This document shows, piece by piece, positions 48,631 to 60,237 of a stretch of 64,000 bases of DNA. How positions within the stretch are numbered: the first letter of the stretch is position 1; each line of letters starts with the position of its first letter. A program made the position numbers and the translations under genes. The stretch is from Neckera pumila (Eukaryota > Streptophyta > Bryopsida > Hypnales > Neckeraceae): positions 16,680,501-16,744,500 of the forward strand of contig OZ018412.1 of assembly GCA_963969595.1 (NCBI GenBank). Direction: 5' to 3'. The notes under the pieces were generated by a model. The model ran no database searches. It was given only the letters and a program-made list of their open reading frames with translations, and was not told the DNA's origin.

Positions 48631-49703
48631 TATTTGGGGAAATGCTTATGGCCCATCGGACCGAGATATGTATGGTAGTGCTTCTACATCATGGCAAGGG
48701 GAGTTTCCTATAGATGATGGAGATTTCGTGGATGCTGCTACAAGTCCCGCTATGAGATTCCCGAGTGTGCCTTATGACATTGAAAGTGAAAGTGAAGTCA
48801 AATTACCGGAATTGCATATGAGTGATTGCAAAGACAATAATGACAGTGGAGACATGGAGGACCACAACAGTGTGAAATATATATATAGAGAGGCTTCATG
48901 GAATCAGCATTATATGACCTATGATCTAGAGCATCCTCAATTCATTGGAGCACCGTCTTCTATTGTTTCTTGGCATTATTTTTCTACTTTTTTGCAGTTG
49001 TTCAATGTATTCTAGCCTTTCAATCTTCTGAGGGACATCGTCACGAAGACTAATTGTTATGCCACTGCACCCGACCAGCATAGGAAGACTAAAGGGGGCC
49101 CCTTATGGACACCATTTTTTGTGAAGAAGTTACATGTTTTCATTGCCATTATTTTTGTATATGGGATTGAAACGTTAGCCGAATATAAAACTGTACTGGC
49201 ATAAAAAAGGATCAATATTTCACTGCAACACAATTTCAAACCTCATGTCTCAGGGTTGCTTTATTTTACTCACGAGGTATTTGCATCATACAAATCCCAC
49301 AAAATATGTGAGTGACAAAGAACTACCAGGATATGATAAGATAGGGCAGTTGAGGTGGTTGCTCAATGCAATTCGACGTTCATGTCATAAATCTTGGAAT
49401 ATTGGAAAATTTGGCACTGTAGACGAGATGATGATTTGGTATAAAGGCACATATTGCCCCGCAAGGCAATATATGCCTCAAAAACCGCAAAAGTGGGGAA
49501 TCAAAGTTTGGTGCCTAGCGGATTCGGTCTCAAAATTTGTATCAAATTTTGAGGTATATTGGGGTAAAGATCTAGTTGTTGTGATGAAGCATCTGCACCA
49601 CGTGCCAAAAAAATATGAGGTTAAAGGGCCTAAGTTGATCGGGGTTATACAAGTTAGGCCCTTTAATCTCATATTTTTTTGGTCACCAACTTTTTATATT
49701 TGA
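48631..49703 (+). pseudogene. piggyBac-type transposase, N-terminal and first catalytic part (broken)
   Basis: A likely acceptor GTTTCCAG precedes 48631. Segment 1 (to 49015) begins IWGNAYGPSDRDMYGS, is acidic in the middle and ends near HYFSTFLQLFNVF at a stop. Segment 2, in another frame from about 49020 to 49204, reads FNLLRDIVTKTNCYATAP and LHVFIAIIFVYGIETL, matching the piggyBac 'LF...iv..TN.YA...G' block. Segment 3 (49245-49600) reads GCFILLTRYLHHTN, IGKFGTVDEMMIWYKGTY, YMPQKPQKWGIKVW and FEVYWGKD; the Asp in TVDEMM is the expected first catalytic Asp. Frameshifts separate the segments and the later two catalytic Asp are absent. The frame ends in an inverted duplication (49605-49682). 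Inactive as it stands. Confidence 0.75.
49605..49682. repeat. Perfect-looking 29-bp inverted repeat at the transposase breakpoint
   Basis: Arm 49605-49633 (CCAAAAAAATATGAGGTTAA then AGGGCCTAA) is matched by its complement at 49654-49682 with one or two mismatches, around a 20-nt loop. Homology to piggyBac transposase stops here, so the fold-back marks a rearrangement. Confidence 0.7.
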
Positions 49704-49950
49704 CTTGTGTAAAGAAGATTAGAAGATTTTTGCAATTTTAGCACCCTCATGGTCAAACATTATAATCTTTCACTCCATAAGTGATATTGTTGTGTTTTGT
49801 TTTCCTATGAGATCTCTAACATGTCTAGTTTGAATTTGTACGGTTACAATTCAAAAAAAATTGATACAACTTATCAAAATGTTGGAATTTTGTTCAATTT
49901 AGAGAAAATTTGAGGAAGCCCAAAACAAGCCTTGGGCATTTAGGGGTTAA

Positions 49951-51583
49951 TATCATGAGCACCACTGTACCTTTAATCAAATATTCAACTAATAAAAATT
50001 GATACTAACTTAACCTTAGCCATAAAGGTTAAAAAGGGTACCACACCATTCTTTACTAAGTCTTTTTTTTAACCATGATGGTTCATTTTGGTTCACTTTT
50101 ACTTTTGGTTTTGAAAGTGCTCTTCTGGGTAAAAAACAGTTGGCTGGAAATCAAAGTAAAGAATAACTTTCAAGGTTAATGGTATAAACTCAATGTGAGA
50201 AGTAAGTTGCAAGGAGGGATTAGTCACCTGAGTGATAACATGAACTACAACAAAATTCTAAACTATGTCTTGACAAAAGAGTAATACAAGAAAAAGCTGG
50301 TCGTGTTCAACTGAAGTCGGGACTGAAGTCCCAGTCCTAGACAAGACACTGGGAAGGCGTTGCTTATCACCAAGGACGAGTTGTTGGATTATGTGACCAA
50401 GCTTACCAGCTTCATTTGGTGACCAAGCTTCACTGCTTTAGGCTCCACTCCAATACTTTTGACGTTCTGCCACTCCACTTCATAGTGAAAAGTGACGCCA
50501 ATTTTAAACTTTTGAGATTACAGGTGGATTGCAAATAAATAACCTTCGCAACACCATTTGCAATCAACAAGATTCCATGAGCTGCGTGTCCTCTCTGCAT
50601 ACTATGCTACTTCGCATTCCTATGAGCTCCTTCAACTGCAACACATCCACAAGCGATGCGTGCACAGAGTAGAGTCGGGCAGTGCCCCCGGCCCATGAAA
50701 GGATCGCTCTGCAGTATTTCCTGTGCTGTGCTGACGATGGCAATTCTGCAAGTGGCGGAATCCACAACATCTCCATCAAATCCACCTCCTCCTCTCCTTC
50801 CCCCTTGGTCACTTAGATATAACATTTGTACCTTCATCTGAGCATATGAGAATCTTCACGAAACATCATTCCTCACACAACAGCCAGTTTCCTCTGCCAT
50901 CGCCACAAATGCAAGCCAACTACAACCCCGACTACAACTGCTGCATGATTCGGTGGAGTCACAGAAGTGAGAAAGCAAATTCAGGTACTTGTATGCAACT
51001 TTGGTCGGACTTTGCATTGCAATTGGGGACCTGACCTTCGAATTCTCAATGTCCGCCACTTTGCATTTCCAACAGACTCCTTGAAATTCAATTCACCAAT
51101 TCACGGAGAATGCACTGCACAGTTAGAATTTGCCCCCTCACCCTCTGTTTCTCGAGGCAAGAGCATTGAAAACGTATAATTGTGACATTCAAATTACTAA
51201 TTAATGTGCTGAAAATTCAGCACTTCTATTGTGATTCAATGCTCGATTTAGAATTAGGAATTGGGATGGGGTCACACGAACGCGAGCCCCGCTGCCACAA
51301 TTTACAACGCGTATGCCTCCCTGCCCAGCCCGAAGTGCCAAGGAGCAGACTCCTCCAAAGCCATCCACCTGTCGATCATGGATGCACCTCGATCGCCCAG
51401 CTAAGTGAAAACCTCTAAGCAACTTGCGGTTTAGGATTTCCAGCTCCAGCAAATACCAGGCTATTTTGTATATATATGGGACTATATATGGCTATCCTGC
51501 AAATATTTGTAAGACGATTCCCTTCCTCCCCTAGGAATCACCGACTCTCCTCATTGTGTGCAGCTCTGTCAATATTGATGGTA
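49951..51583. other. Intergenic DNA with a GC-richer patch, no gene recognised
   Basis: 49951-50270 is AT-rich. About 50300-51440 is GC-richer, with many 60-85-codon frames on both strands; none has a motif, and frames overlap antisense. A decayed gene or gene fragment is possible but cannot be named. Confidence 0.3.
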
Positions 51584-51587
51584 TTAA

Positions 51588-51722
51588 GGTAGTGTGCTCT
51601 AAAACGGACCATGTTCTAAAACGGACCTCTATCTAGGAATGGGTGACAGGTTGCTTGAAATATCTATTGCTGTCAATGATGAGTTAGGTAGGCTTAAATG
51701 ATCCATTTAAGAGCACTCTACC
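51588..51722. mobile_element. Small miniature element with TTAA flanks, different family
   Basis: TTAA at 51584-51587 and 51723-51726. Termini are GGTAGTGTGCTCTAAAACGG and, in reverse complement, GGTAGAGTGCTCTTAAATGG. Inside, TCTAAAACGGACC is duplicated. 135 bp, non-coding. The ends differ from the CCCCTAAAGG family, so it would belong to another TTAA-using group. Confidence 0.55.
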
Positions 51723-51726
51723 TTAA

Positions 51727-54700
51727 TGGTCTCTAGACCATGTAACAGTGCACTATTCCACATACCAAGAATAGTAGCAACTTGACACAAGTTGCAATCT
51801 GACTTGGATAAGGAGCAAAACTAACAATGAAAACACTAGAAGATATTAGAGTTAGTCATAAGTAAAGTGTATGCAATGCATGACTAGGAGCTGGAGTTTG
51901 AGAAAAACAGCAGATGAAATTCCTCGGAGCACCAAAATTAGGGTCTGATGGAGTTTGGCACTGATGTGTTTCTTTTGTACTATTCTTAGTTAAACCTTCC
52001 TGGGACACCTTGTAACAATTGGAGACAATCTTTATGATTAATTCTATTAGCCTATAATTGTTTTGAAAAGCCTTGTAGAGGTGGTAAAAAAATTTGCACT
52101 TTTTTCTTTTCCTAGAGACTATGTAAGATATGAAAAAAAGGAGTCTTATGATGGGCATCTTGAAAATTATCAAGTAACTATGCAGCTTTGTGAGATGAAT
52201 GCCACAATTTTGGGGGCCAGAATTGTCCAAATTTAATGATAATGATGATTTTTGGTACCTTCCTCATGGAATAGGTTCAAGAATAGGTGCAAAGAGAATC
52301 AAGATTTTTTTTTCATGGGTGTTGAGAATGTCATTTTCATCAGATTGGCAAATTCCACTACTTTGGCAATTTTAAGGGTCCTTGATTTGAAATGTAAATT
52401 GTAATCACTTAAGAAGTTTTTGCATTTTGCACCCAAAAAAAACAGAAAGAAGGATCACTTTAGAAAGTAAGATTTTTGGATGGAAAAGAATTTTTTAATA
52501 ATGACAATTGTAACCATAGGATCTCAATTTTGCCTTCATTTAAAATACATTCCAAATTTTACAATTTGAAATTCTTTACCAATTGTGAAATCTACGTGAT
52601 TAAGGATAAAACTTTTCTCTTCCCACTACGTGCTTGTAGATGAATTTGAAGTTCAAAATTAAAGAAATATTATATGGATGGATAAAGAAAGATTTTGTAT
52701 GCTAAAGACATGTTTGTATTCATCTTGTTGTTTAAAATTAGAACATCTAAATCTTTGGAGCTTAATGTAATTCTATTAATACTATTTTTTGTTGGATTCA
52801 ATAGTTATTTGGTACTCCATGTTATTTATATTCAAGGTTTATAAATGATCCAACTCTTTAGTGAAAGCCATTTAATAATATAAGACTAACATCCTTCATA
52901 TTCAATAGCATCTTCTTTGTACTCTCATATGGTAAAACCTAAACCAATTGTTTTTTTTTATGAAATAAAGGAACACAACATTCTTCAGAATATTTATATA
53001 AGTCTTAGACTACAGAGATTATATTCCAATAGTAAATAATTTCTTTGCATGTCAATATAAACTTAGAAGTGCTTCCTTGGCCACCACTTGAAACTTTTAT
53101 CTGAATAGTAGAAGAGATTGAATGTATTTCTTTTTATCATATGAATAATATAAAGGCTGCCTTAAATCAATGTAACAATACATATATATTTTTAAAAATA
53201 TTTTAGATTTTCCAAAACAAGGGATGAAAATTTTAACTCCTTAAAGATCAAAAATTCATATATCAAACAACAAATGAACATACAAACATATTTCAAATAC
53301 ACAAGTATCTTGGTTATTCATCCATCTATTTAACCCTTAAATTTTTGGGTAATCCAAACTGGGTTGATCCATTTCCAGAACGGTCATTTCTGGACCTTGG
53401 AATGTGAAGGGTCACTTGAATTTGGGCTCATCCTTGAGATAATCAAGTTAGCTTATTGAAATTTACTCAGTTATTCAGATTTAGAAGAAGATTTACTATT
53501 GAATTTACAAAAATTGAATTTTCAAAGTGTAGGTGGTCTAGAGGTTATAGCAAAGAATCAGTGAATGGGGGAGTAATGAGATGGGGTTCCTAGCCTAAAC
53601 CATTCATAGCCTTTATTTAATGAGCTATCCAACAATAGGTTAGACCGTGAGTGGCATTCTCTTCCCTTTTTTTCCTTTGCCCAGTCTGTAAATAGAGACT
53701 ACACTAGAATACACATCTTGCATTTGGATTTCGGATTTTTTCAATTTTGTTTTTCTTATTGTGTGTCTTTTCTTTGTTATTTGGTTCTAGTACTATACTT
53801 GATCTTGAATTGTATCTCCAAATATTGAAAAAATCTTCTATTTATCTTATAATTTTAAAATTTAATAGTAAAGTGGTCTTTATAACAAGACCATTTCTTC
53901 ACTCGTTTTTGGTCCTAACAATACAAAACTTGTTTCCATTGCATATAAAACTTGGTTACCTTGAGAATGAGTGTAGGATGCCAACTTTCTAAAATGTTAT
54001 TTGACCAAAAGAGTTAGTCAAAGCATAATTTCAACTATGCCAAAAATTAATTTCCTTGAAACACCATTCACTTTTTTGTTATAAGATTCTTGGAATCTAT
54101 GGCTTGGATTGAAACCAAACTTTGTAGAGATGATAAGGACTTGGCTTTCTATAAGATTGAACGATTAAATTTTGCCTAAAAATGAATCATCTTACTCTAA
54201 GCTTCAATTCTTTGTAACTTACAAAATCAAGATCTAAAACACCTTGAAAATAGCATATAATTTAAGGATTAATTGTTGTAGATTCTTGTGTTTGTTAAGA
54301 CATTGCCTTGCAAACATTCTACACCTCAAAGCATACAAGAATGGTTCACCTCAAAAAGTAACTTCTCTAATATCTTCAAAATCAATTTGAATAAATGACT
54401 TAAATAAAATATCTTAAAATTATCATGATTAATATATTGGACTTAGAAGAAAAATCCTTATAAACAATAGAATTAATTATTCAATTTGCAATCAAGTATA
54501 GAAGGAATTTTCAATTTGGGTAAATATTTAATGATAATTATGATCTTTGGGGTGATTTTTTTATTTCTAACAATCAATAATCCATCATTCAATACCACCA
54601 AAAGTGTAATTTTTCACCTTTTTTCCACGGTCAATGTTGCATTTTATATAATACAATGGAAAGGGATTTTTATGCTCTAAGTTTGAGGGGTGCTATTATG

Positions 54701-55130
54701 TGAGCCTAGGATTATGAGCCCATGAGTCTAGACACCTATGTTACAGGTGTTTATATTTTAGTCACCTTTCATGATTATAGTGTAATTATATTATAGATAC
54801 CTATATTAGAAGTGTTTATGTTATAAGTACCTTCAATGGTAGTAGAATATCTGAGCTCAAGGCTTGTATGCTCACATTTCTATGCTCACGCACTATCATC
54901 GTTGTTCCAAATTTAAATGTTTTCATTAAAATAGGCCAATTCTTGATTCCTATTGTAGATAAGCTTAGGCGCTAATTAAATAAACTAAGCTAATAGTATA
55001 AGTTCATTCCAGGGGAGGCTATTTGAATAGTTATGCTTCTACAATGACTAATAATGACCAACTAGGAAACAAAACACCAAGAAGGAAACATACTTCCAAT
55101 TAATACTAGTGTGACCCTGTGCCGTTGGCC
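51727..55130. other. AT-rich intergenic DNA
   Basis: Only short frames without motifs. No structured repeats beyond local A/T runs were seen. A 124-codon minus frame (52230-51856) lacks any recognisable feature. Confidence 0.4.
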
Positions 55131-55139
55131 CAATTTTCA

Positions 55140-55212
55140 TCTATTCCCAGTTCCACTCCTGGTTCTACTTCCAATTCTACTCCCAGTTCTACTCCCGGTT
55201 CCACTCCCAATA
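55140..55212 (+). repeat. 12-bp minisatellite
   Basis: About six units of the form GGTTC(C/T)ACTCCC, with variants AGTTCTACTCCC and AATTCTACTCCC, run in tandem. Confidence 0.65.
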
Positions 55213-55407
55213 CCAAGAACGCCACCAAAATCAAAGTAAAAGTAATTTTCTAATTTGTTAATCAATAAATATTTTGAAATTCAATAACTTTTGCACCACT
55301 GCTCCAAACGCCACGAAACCAAGCCGGTGCACCCCTCTTTGGCGAGAGCTTTCCGACAGTACCAAGCACGCGGCCGGGGGACGCACGGTCAGGAAGTTGT
55401 CCACGCT

Positions 55408-55620
55408 ACAAACAAAACAAAACAAAACAAAACAAAACAAAACAAAACAAAACAAAACAAAACAAAACAAAACAAAACAAAACAAAACAAAACAAACAAA
55501 CAAACAAACAAACAAACAAACAAACAAACAAACAAACAAACAAACAAACAAACAAACAAACAAACAAACAAACAAACAAACAAACAAACAAACAAACAAA
55601 CAAACAAACAAACAAACAAA
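55408..55620 (+). repeat. Compound microsatellite (AAAAC)n-(AAAC)n
   Basis: About 17 units of AAAAC to 55492, then about 32 units of AAAC to 55620, with almost no interruptions. It creates long open frames in several registers (Thr-Lys-Gln-Asn on plus; Cys-Leu-Phe-Val on minus) that are not genes. A GC-rich stretch of ~110 bp (55295-55405) sits immediately upstream. Confidence 0.95.
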
Positions 55621-57724
55621 CTCATTTAAGGTATTGATTACATTAAATCCTCACATTTATTTGCTAATAAATAATTCATTTTCACTCCCCTTTTAATAGC
55701 TACAAATGTAAGTGATCTCTCAAATTGGTTTATCTTCAATCTTTCTTTGATCTTTGATCTTTGATCTTTAATCTCCAATTTGGCTCAATCCAGGTAAGGT
55801 AGGTACACCCAAATGCGCCACTGACCTTAAACCGCCATCTATACTCTCTGTACATCTCCAAAATAAGTTCTGTACCTATGTGGAAGAAACGCTTTTAGAA
55901 CCAAACTTTGTTCCTTAATAACTTTTGCATACAATATCCAAATGCTACGTTCTTTGGTGCGTTGGAACCTCCTTTCACTTGCCAACAAGACAATATGAAA
56001 ATCTGGCCAGCCTAGTAGCAGTAACTAGGCGCAGTACCAATTTGTGGCGGTTTTGGATGTACCTACCTTATAGCTCATACACAATCTTTTACTTGCATTT
56101 CAATCAGGGCACTTGTCATTTTCCTTGCCTCCTCATTGGAAAACATGATCTTCTTCCACCCACTCGGAATCAGCATCCTTGATGTCTAGCATTATTTCTC
56201 ACTCACATTTAATTTTTCTGTCTATAAAATTATAGAACAGACCTTACAAGCTCACAGCAATTCACTTTGACTTAGAGGTTTTCAGATAATAAATTATAAA
56301 TTGACCTCCTGGCTGGAATCAAACAATTTTAATTTCCCGACTTGGATTAACATACTCCATGCTTTTAGTCAAGACCTATTCCCAATTTGATTGACACTAA
56401 CCACAGACTTACAGAGATGATTAGGAATCAGAACACAAGCTCATCCAAACTTAATCCCTATTTGGACACTTATCACAATCAGCACATTGAATTAACACAT
56501 GCATACATACTCAAACAACAAGTAATTAACGCATAGCTAGCCATGCTTCACTTCACAATTTTACTCAGACACTTTCAAAAATATTTCTTTATTGCTTCTG
56601 ATTTGGTGAATACATGACCGTTAAATCTTATAGATTTGTCATACAATTTTAATACTTTCCAGTTCCTATTACCATTCCTATTGTCATAACAGATGTAATC
56701 TTCTGAATTTAGCCTTTTTGTCTCCCGTTTGTAACCACTCTCTGAACTTCAATATTTCCACTAAATTGCACTTACTCGTCATTCTCCATCATCACACTCA
56801 CAAACGCCATTAACTTCCCAACTTGGACACATACATCACAATTGACATCCACTCTAACACACAACCAGACAACTTTAGACTTCCACTTCACACTCCGATT
56901 TGGCTCACCTTCGTGAAATTGCAAATCTCCAAATTACTCTCCCCACAACTAGGACATATACATTCATCACTCAGTCTCCTAGATCACCCTCGTGATATTG
57001 CATGGACACACATGGTTTTCACAACCAGACTCAACATTTCAAGCACATGCACACCAATTAGAAACACACAAATCATAAAACACAAATACACAGCCAAATA
57101 GCTGGGACACGCACTGACATTTGCTCTATAGTGGGCAAAGAAAAATGAAGGCAAAAACCAGCCTAATAGGAATTCCAAACTTGGCGGTTATCCAAATGGG
57201 AGAAGACGGCCTAATCGCAAAGCTAACTTCCAATTTGGAACCAACAAGTGAAACTACAAACTTGACAAAATCTGACTTGGCTAGCTAGATCGGCACACTA
57301 CTTGACTAAACCTACCCAACTTGGCTAACTGGACAACATTCATAACATCACCAACTTAACTCCAAATTGGATTCTAACACACCAAAAATACCAAATTGGT
57401 AAGCAAATAGTCATATAAACACTCAAATTGAACACAATACATCAAAAACTCATCCAATTTTTACAAAAAAAAATCAAAACTGATTATCTACACCTATACA
57501 TGGGATAATGATTATAAAATAAGGATGTCTATGTATGGTATAACAATACCTCAATCAAGAATTTGATCTAAGCAGATACTAGTGAAATAAAAAAAAGACA
57601 AATCATACCTATAATTTGAAAACACAATCTAATTTGCCTTCAATTGCTATCATACTACTTTCATAGCTTCTGTATCAAAAAATAATACTCTTAAAATTCA
57701 TAAAACAATGTAGAATCAATTGTC
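55621..57724. other. Intergenic DNA, no gene recognised
   Basis: Short frames only (up to 92 codons at 56823-57101), without motifs or plausible splice structure. The last part is the 3' flank of the minus-strand gene ending at 57725. Confidence 0.4.
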
Positions 57725-58701
57725 TTAAATAATATCATATTCCAGATTATAAAACTTGGAGAGGTATGATTCAAGTGTGCCTGCTTCAAGGCCAGAGTTT
57801 AGATGGTCATTGCAAAGCCAAGCCACCATGCCTTGTGTGTTACAAGGATTTTTGCTCTCATCACTTATTATATAGCAAACACATCGCAAGCCAAATGATT
57901 TGAAAATGTCAACTCTGTCATTGTCCAAATAGCTCCAAAACAACTCTACTGCAGAGTCCTTGGCCATTTTGAAAGCTTCTGCATCCTTTTTCCCTTTCAA
58001 TGACTTCATGTTTTGCAAGCATAATGTTTCAAGATCAATAGATTGCACATTGAATTTCCACTTTCCCAAAGATGGTAAAGTAACACAATCTAATGTTGAC
58101 GGCTCAACCGGCAATGCTTTTATGGCCCTTGTTACAATTTGTAGCCCAATTCTAAGCAATGGCTGGGTCTGGAGTTGGTGATACTTCCCATAAAAAATCT
58201 GACTTGATGCAACATCTGCAATATGTTCATGACTTGGCTCTTCGCATAAAAAAATGTAACGTGTCTTTTTTGACTTGGGTGGGAGACTAGTCAACAAACG
58301 AGAAAACAAACGATCTTTATGGTCATAATCAAAAAACAAAACAATATGAGGTTCATATTGGCTCATTTGTCCTTGCCCATGCAAAGCATTTACTTCATAT
58401 TCAAGAGTGCAACATCTCTCTTTAAGCTTGTGGAGTCCCATTGACATGATATCTTTGTCAATTTTGGATAAGATCTTTGAACTTTGCAAATCTTGGACAT
58501 TTTTCTTCAAGTTTCTATTGATTTCAAGCAAGTTCACCATCCATTTTTGCCTTGCTTCCTTCACTAGAGTCATTTTCTTTGCCTTCCTTTTGTCATAATT
58601 AGCTGCAATCTTTTTGAGAAGATTTTCATTAACAATCCCATGTGAGATTGTTTTCTTCGTCTTTGTTGGTCTCAAAATTGATGGTTGCACCTTCATCATT
58701 G
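57725..58701 (-). CDS. C-terminal domain exon of the HeLo-kinase-DC1 locus (325 residues, family unknown)
   Basis: An intact frame on one exon, stop TAA at 57727-57725. The acceptor ATTGAAG precedes 58701 and its phase fits the donor after the DC1 exon (CAACAAG|GTATGG at 59132/59131), so it reads STQQ-A-MMKVQPS. Residues 1-110 are Lys-rich and probably helical/coiled (LLEINRNLKKNVQDLQ). A globular part follows: PHIVLFFDYDHKDRLFSRLL, then TRYIFLCEEPSHEH, and near the end GMVAWLCNDHLNSGLEAGTL. The last motif recalls the C-terminal ends of large kinase/NTPase fusion proteins in non-seed plants as I remember them; I cannot name the family. It could also be a separate gene starting at 58699. Why this exon is intact while others carry lesions is unclear. 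Confidence 0.6.
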
Positions 58702-59131
58702 CTTCAATGTAAAATGGAATTCAACAATAAAACGTGTCAATGAGACAATCAATGATTCATAATATTAAAAATGTACATACTACTTCAATTTAATAATGCA
58801 AAGGAAAAATAATGTTGATTTCACCTTATTGTTAATAATTGGTGAAAATTAGTATTAATATAGAGCAGACTATAATACAATTAAGAATGAGGTACATCTT
58901 TTTTTATTTTCAAACTTCTCAAATTAATGTAAATCCTAAAATATTAGATTTCATATAGACTTTAAAATATGGTTGTCTAGATCTAAGTAGTGTATTTTGT
59001 ACTATCTGAAGAAGAAAGTAAGTGAATTATTAATGGGAATACAATTTAACACAATACTTGTAAAGGGTTGAAGGGGGTAATAAATGGACACTAGAAAGGT
59101 ACAAATCTTGTCAATTTTCATTTTGCCATAC

Positions 59132-60042
59132 CTTGTTGTGTACTTGGATTTGATGATGAACTTGATGATGAACTTGATGATGAGCTTGCTTTTGAAGTTA
59201 TGTGTGCTAATGTCTTGTCCATAAGCTTTGAAATCATTTCCATCTTTGTATGATCATCAGTGGTCATGTCATACTCAATCAAGAATTTTTTATAAGCAAC
59301 ATTTCGATCATCAATTTTTTCATTCATGTCATCAATGCAATCCAAATGTAATTTCACATTACAATGCTTGCAATGATAAAACCATGAATATCTTAGTAAG
59401 CCACACTCTTCCGCAATGAAATATATTTTGTTCAATCACTAGAGAAAGGTGATGTGAATGGTCAAATATGCACAATGGATTCCTTGGGATACTTGAGCAC
59501 ATTAGATGTACATCAAATGCATAAGACTTTTTGCTACACTTATAGTGCCAACTTTGCCCTCTTATTTCACCATTGCAACATTGTGTGAATACAATCTTTT
59601 GAGGATGACATTGTATCATGGTGAGAGGGTGTTGATGTATATCTTTGTCAAATAATTGCTCAAGATACTTGGTGCAAAGAGCATGAATATCAAAATCACA
59701 TTCTTCACAATGGTAAACCCATTCACTTTGTTGCACCGATTCTTCACAGAGACAGCATATAGCATCCAAATTGTTGTTGTAATAATGCTAGATTAGGAGA
59801 TAAAGAGGATGGTGATGGAAAAATACTTCCACCTTATCTGCAATTTCTACACATTCTAGATGTGAATTAACTTTGCATGTTCCACAGTGATATATGTAGC
59901 TGTGAATATTCTCATGGCACACAGTACACAAAGCAGATCCAATTTCGTATAGAGCTTCCTTGGATAGTTCTAGTGCATAACCACATAGACAAGGAAGGAT
60001 TGCCACCTTGTCAATTTTGTCGACATCAAGGTCATCATCAAC
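59132..60042 (-). pseudogene. DC1 (C1-like zinc-binding) domain array, one stop and one frameshift
   Basis: DC1 domains are plant Cys/His zinc modules, often in stress- and defence-related proteins. Several repeats are visible: CTVCHENIHSYIYHC..C..NSHLEC; HHHPLYLL ... CCLCEESV ... WVYHCEECDFDIHALC; HPLTMI ... C; and HHLSLV ... YSWFYHCKHCNVKLHLDC. A TAG (59790-59788) falls inside the second repeat between HHHPLYLLI and CCLC. One extra base in the CC at 59411-59412 shifts the frame inside the last CxxC box; removing it gives NIFHCEECG and the phase needed for the downstream splice. The end is a Ser-rich linker. The exon begins after ATTAG at 60043, in frame with a donor at the end of the kinase exon. 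Pseudogene or sequence error; the domain call is firm. Confidence 0.75.
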
Positions 60043-60090
60043 CTAATTGTCATCAACCTAATTGTCATCAACCTAATTGTCATCAACCAT
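60035..60090 (-). repeat. 15-bp tandem repeat carrying three copies of a splice acceptor
   Basis: On the minus strand the unit GTTGATGACAATTAG occurs about three times in tandem. Each ends in a potential acceptor TTAG. Only the last one avoids retaining an in-frame TAG, so splicing at an upstream copy would truncate the DC1 part. Confidence 0.6.
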
Positions 60091-60237
60091 CCATAAAGTT
60101 TCATATTTAGTCTTTCACATTATGACACACCCTTTATAATTATAACTTTAATTCAAATGACTTAACATGCAACAAAAAACATCTAGAATGAATAAAGTCT
60201 GCTAAATAAATGATTCCTAAGTTCATTACCTGCTCAC

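Larger units (their letters stand above)
45025..49950 (+). mobile_element. piggyBac-like transposon (4.9 kb, broken)
   Basis: Bounded by TTAA at 45025-45028 and 49947-49950. Termini are TTAACCCCTAAAGGACC and, in reverse complement, TTAACCCCTAAATGCCC. A subterminal hairpin TTGTCCCTTCGGGGGACAA lies at 45043-45061. TTAA target sites are the hallmark of piggyBac elements, and 48631-49690 encodes the N-terminal two thirds of a piggyBac-type (DDE_Tnp_1_7) transposase, which supports the call independently. The C-terminal catalytic part and cysteine-rich domain are missing. The 5' half holds GC-rich coding-like patches (45190-45640, 46380-46947) separated from the transposase by about 1.7 kb of AT-rich DNA that may be an intron. 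Miniature elements at 10.3, 15-23 and 36.9 kb share its ends. Confidence 0.75.

Noticed and set aside
55258..55696. Long open frames on both strands rich in Cys-Leu-Phe-Val or Thr-Lys-Gln-Asn repeats
   Set aside because: They are translations of the (AAAAC)n/(AAAC)n microsatellite and have no independent coding signal.
60226..60237. Kinase gene ending at the TAA at 60228-60226 as a stand-alone stop
   Set aside because: A GTGAGC donor lies 10 nt upstream and joins in frame to the DC1 exon; I still consider the stand-alone end possible without transcript data.
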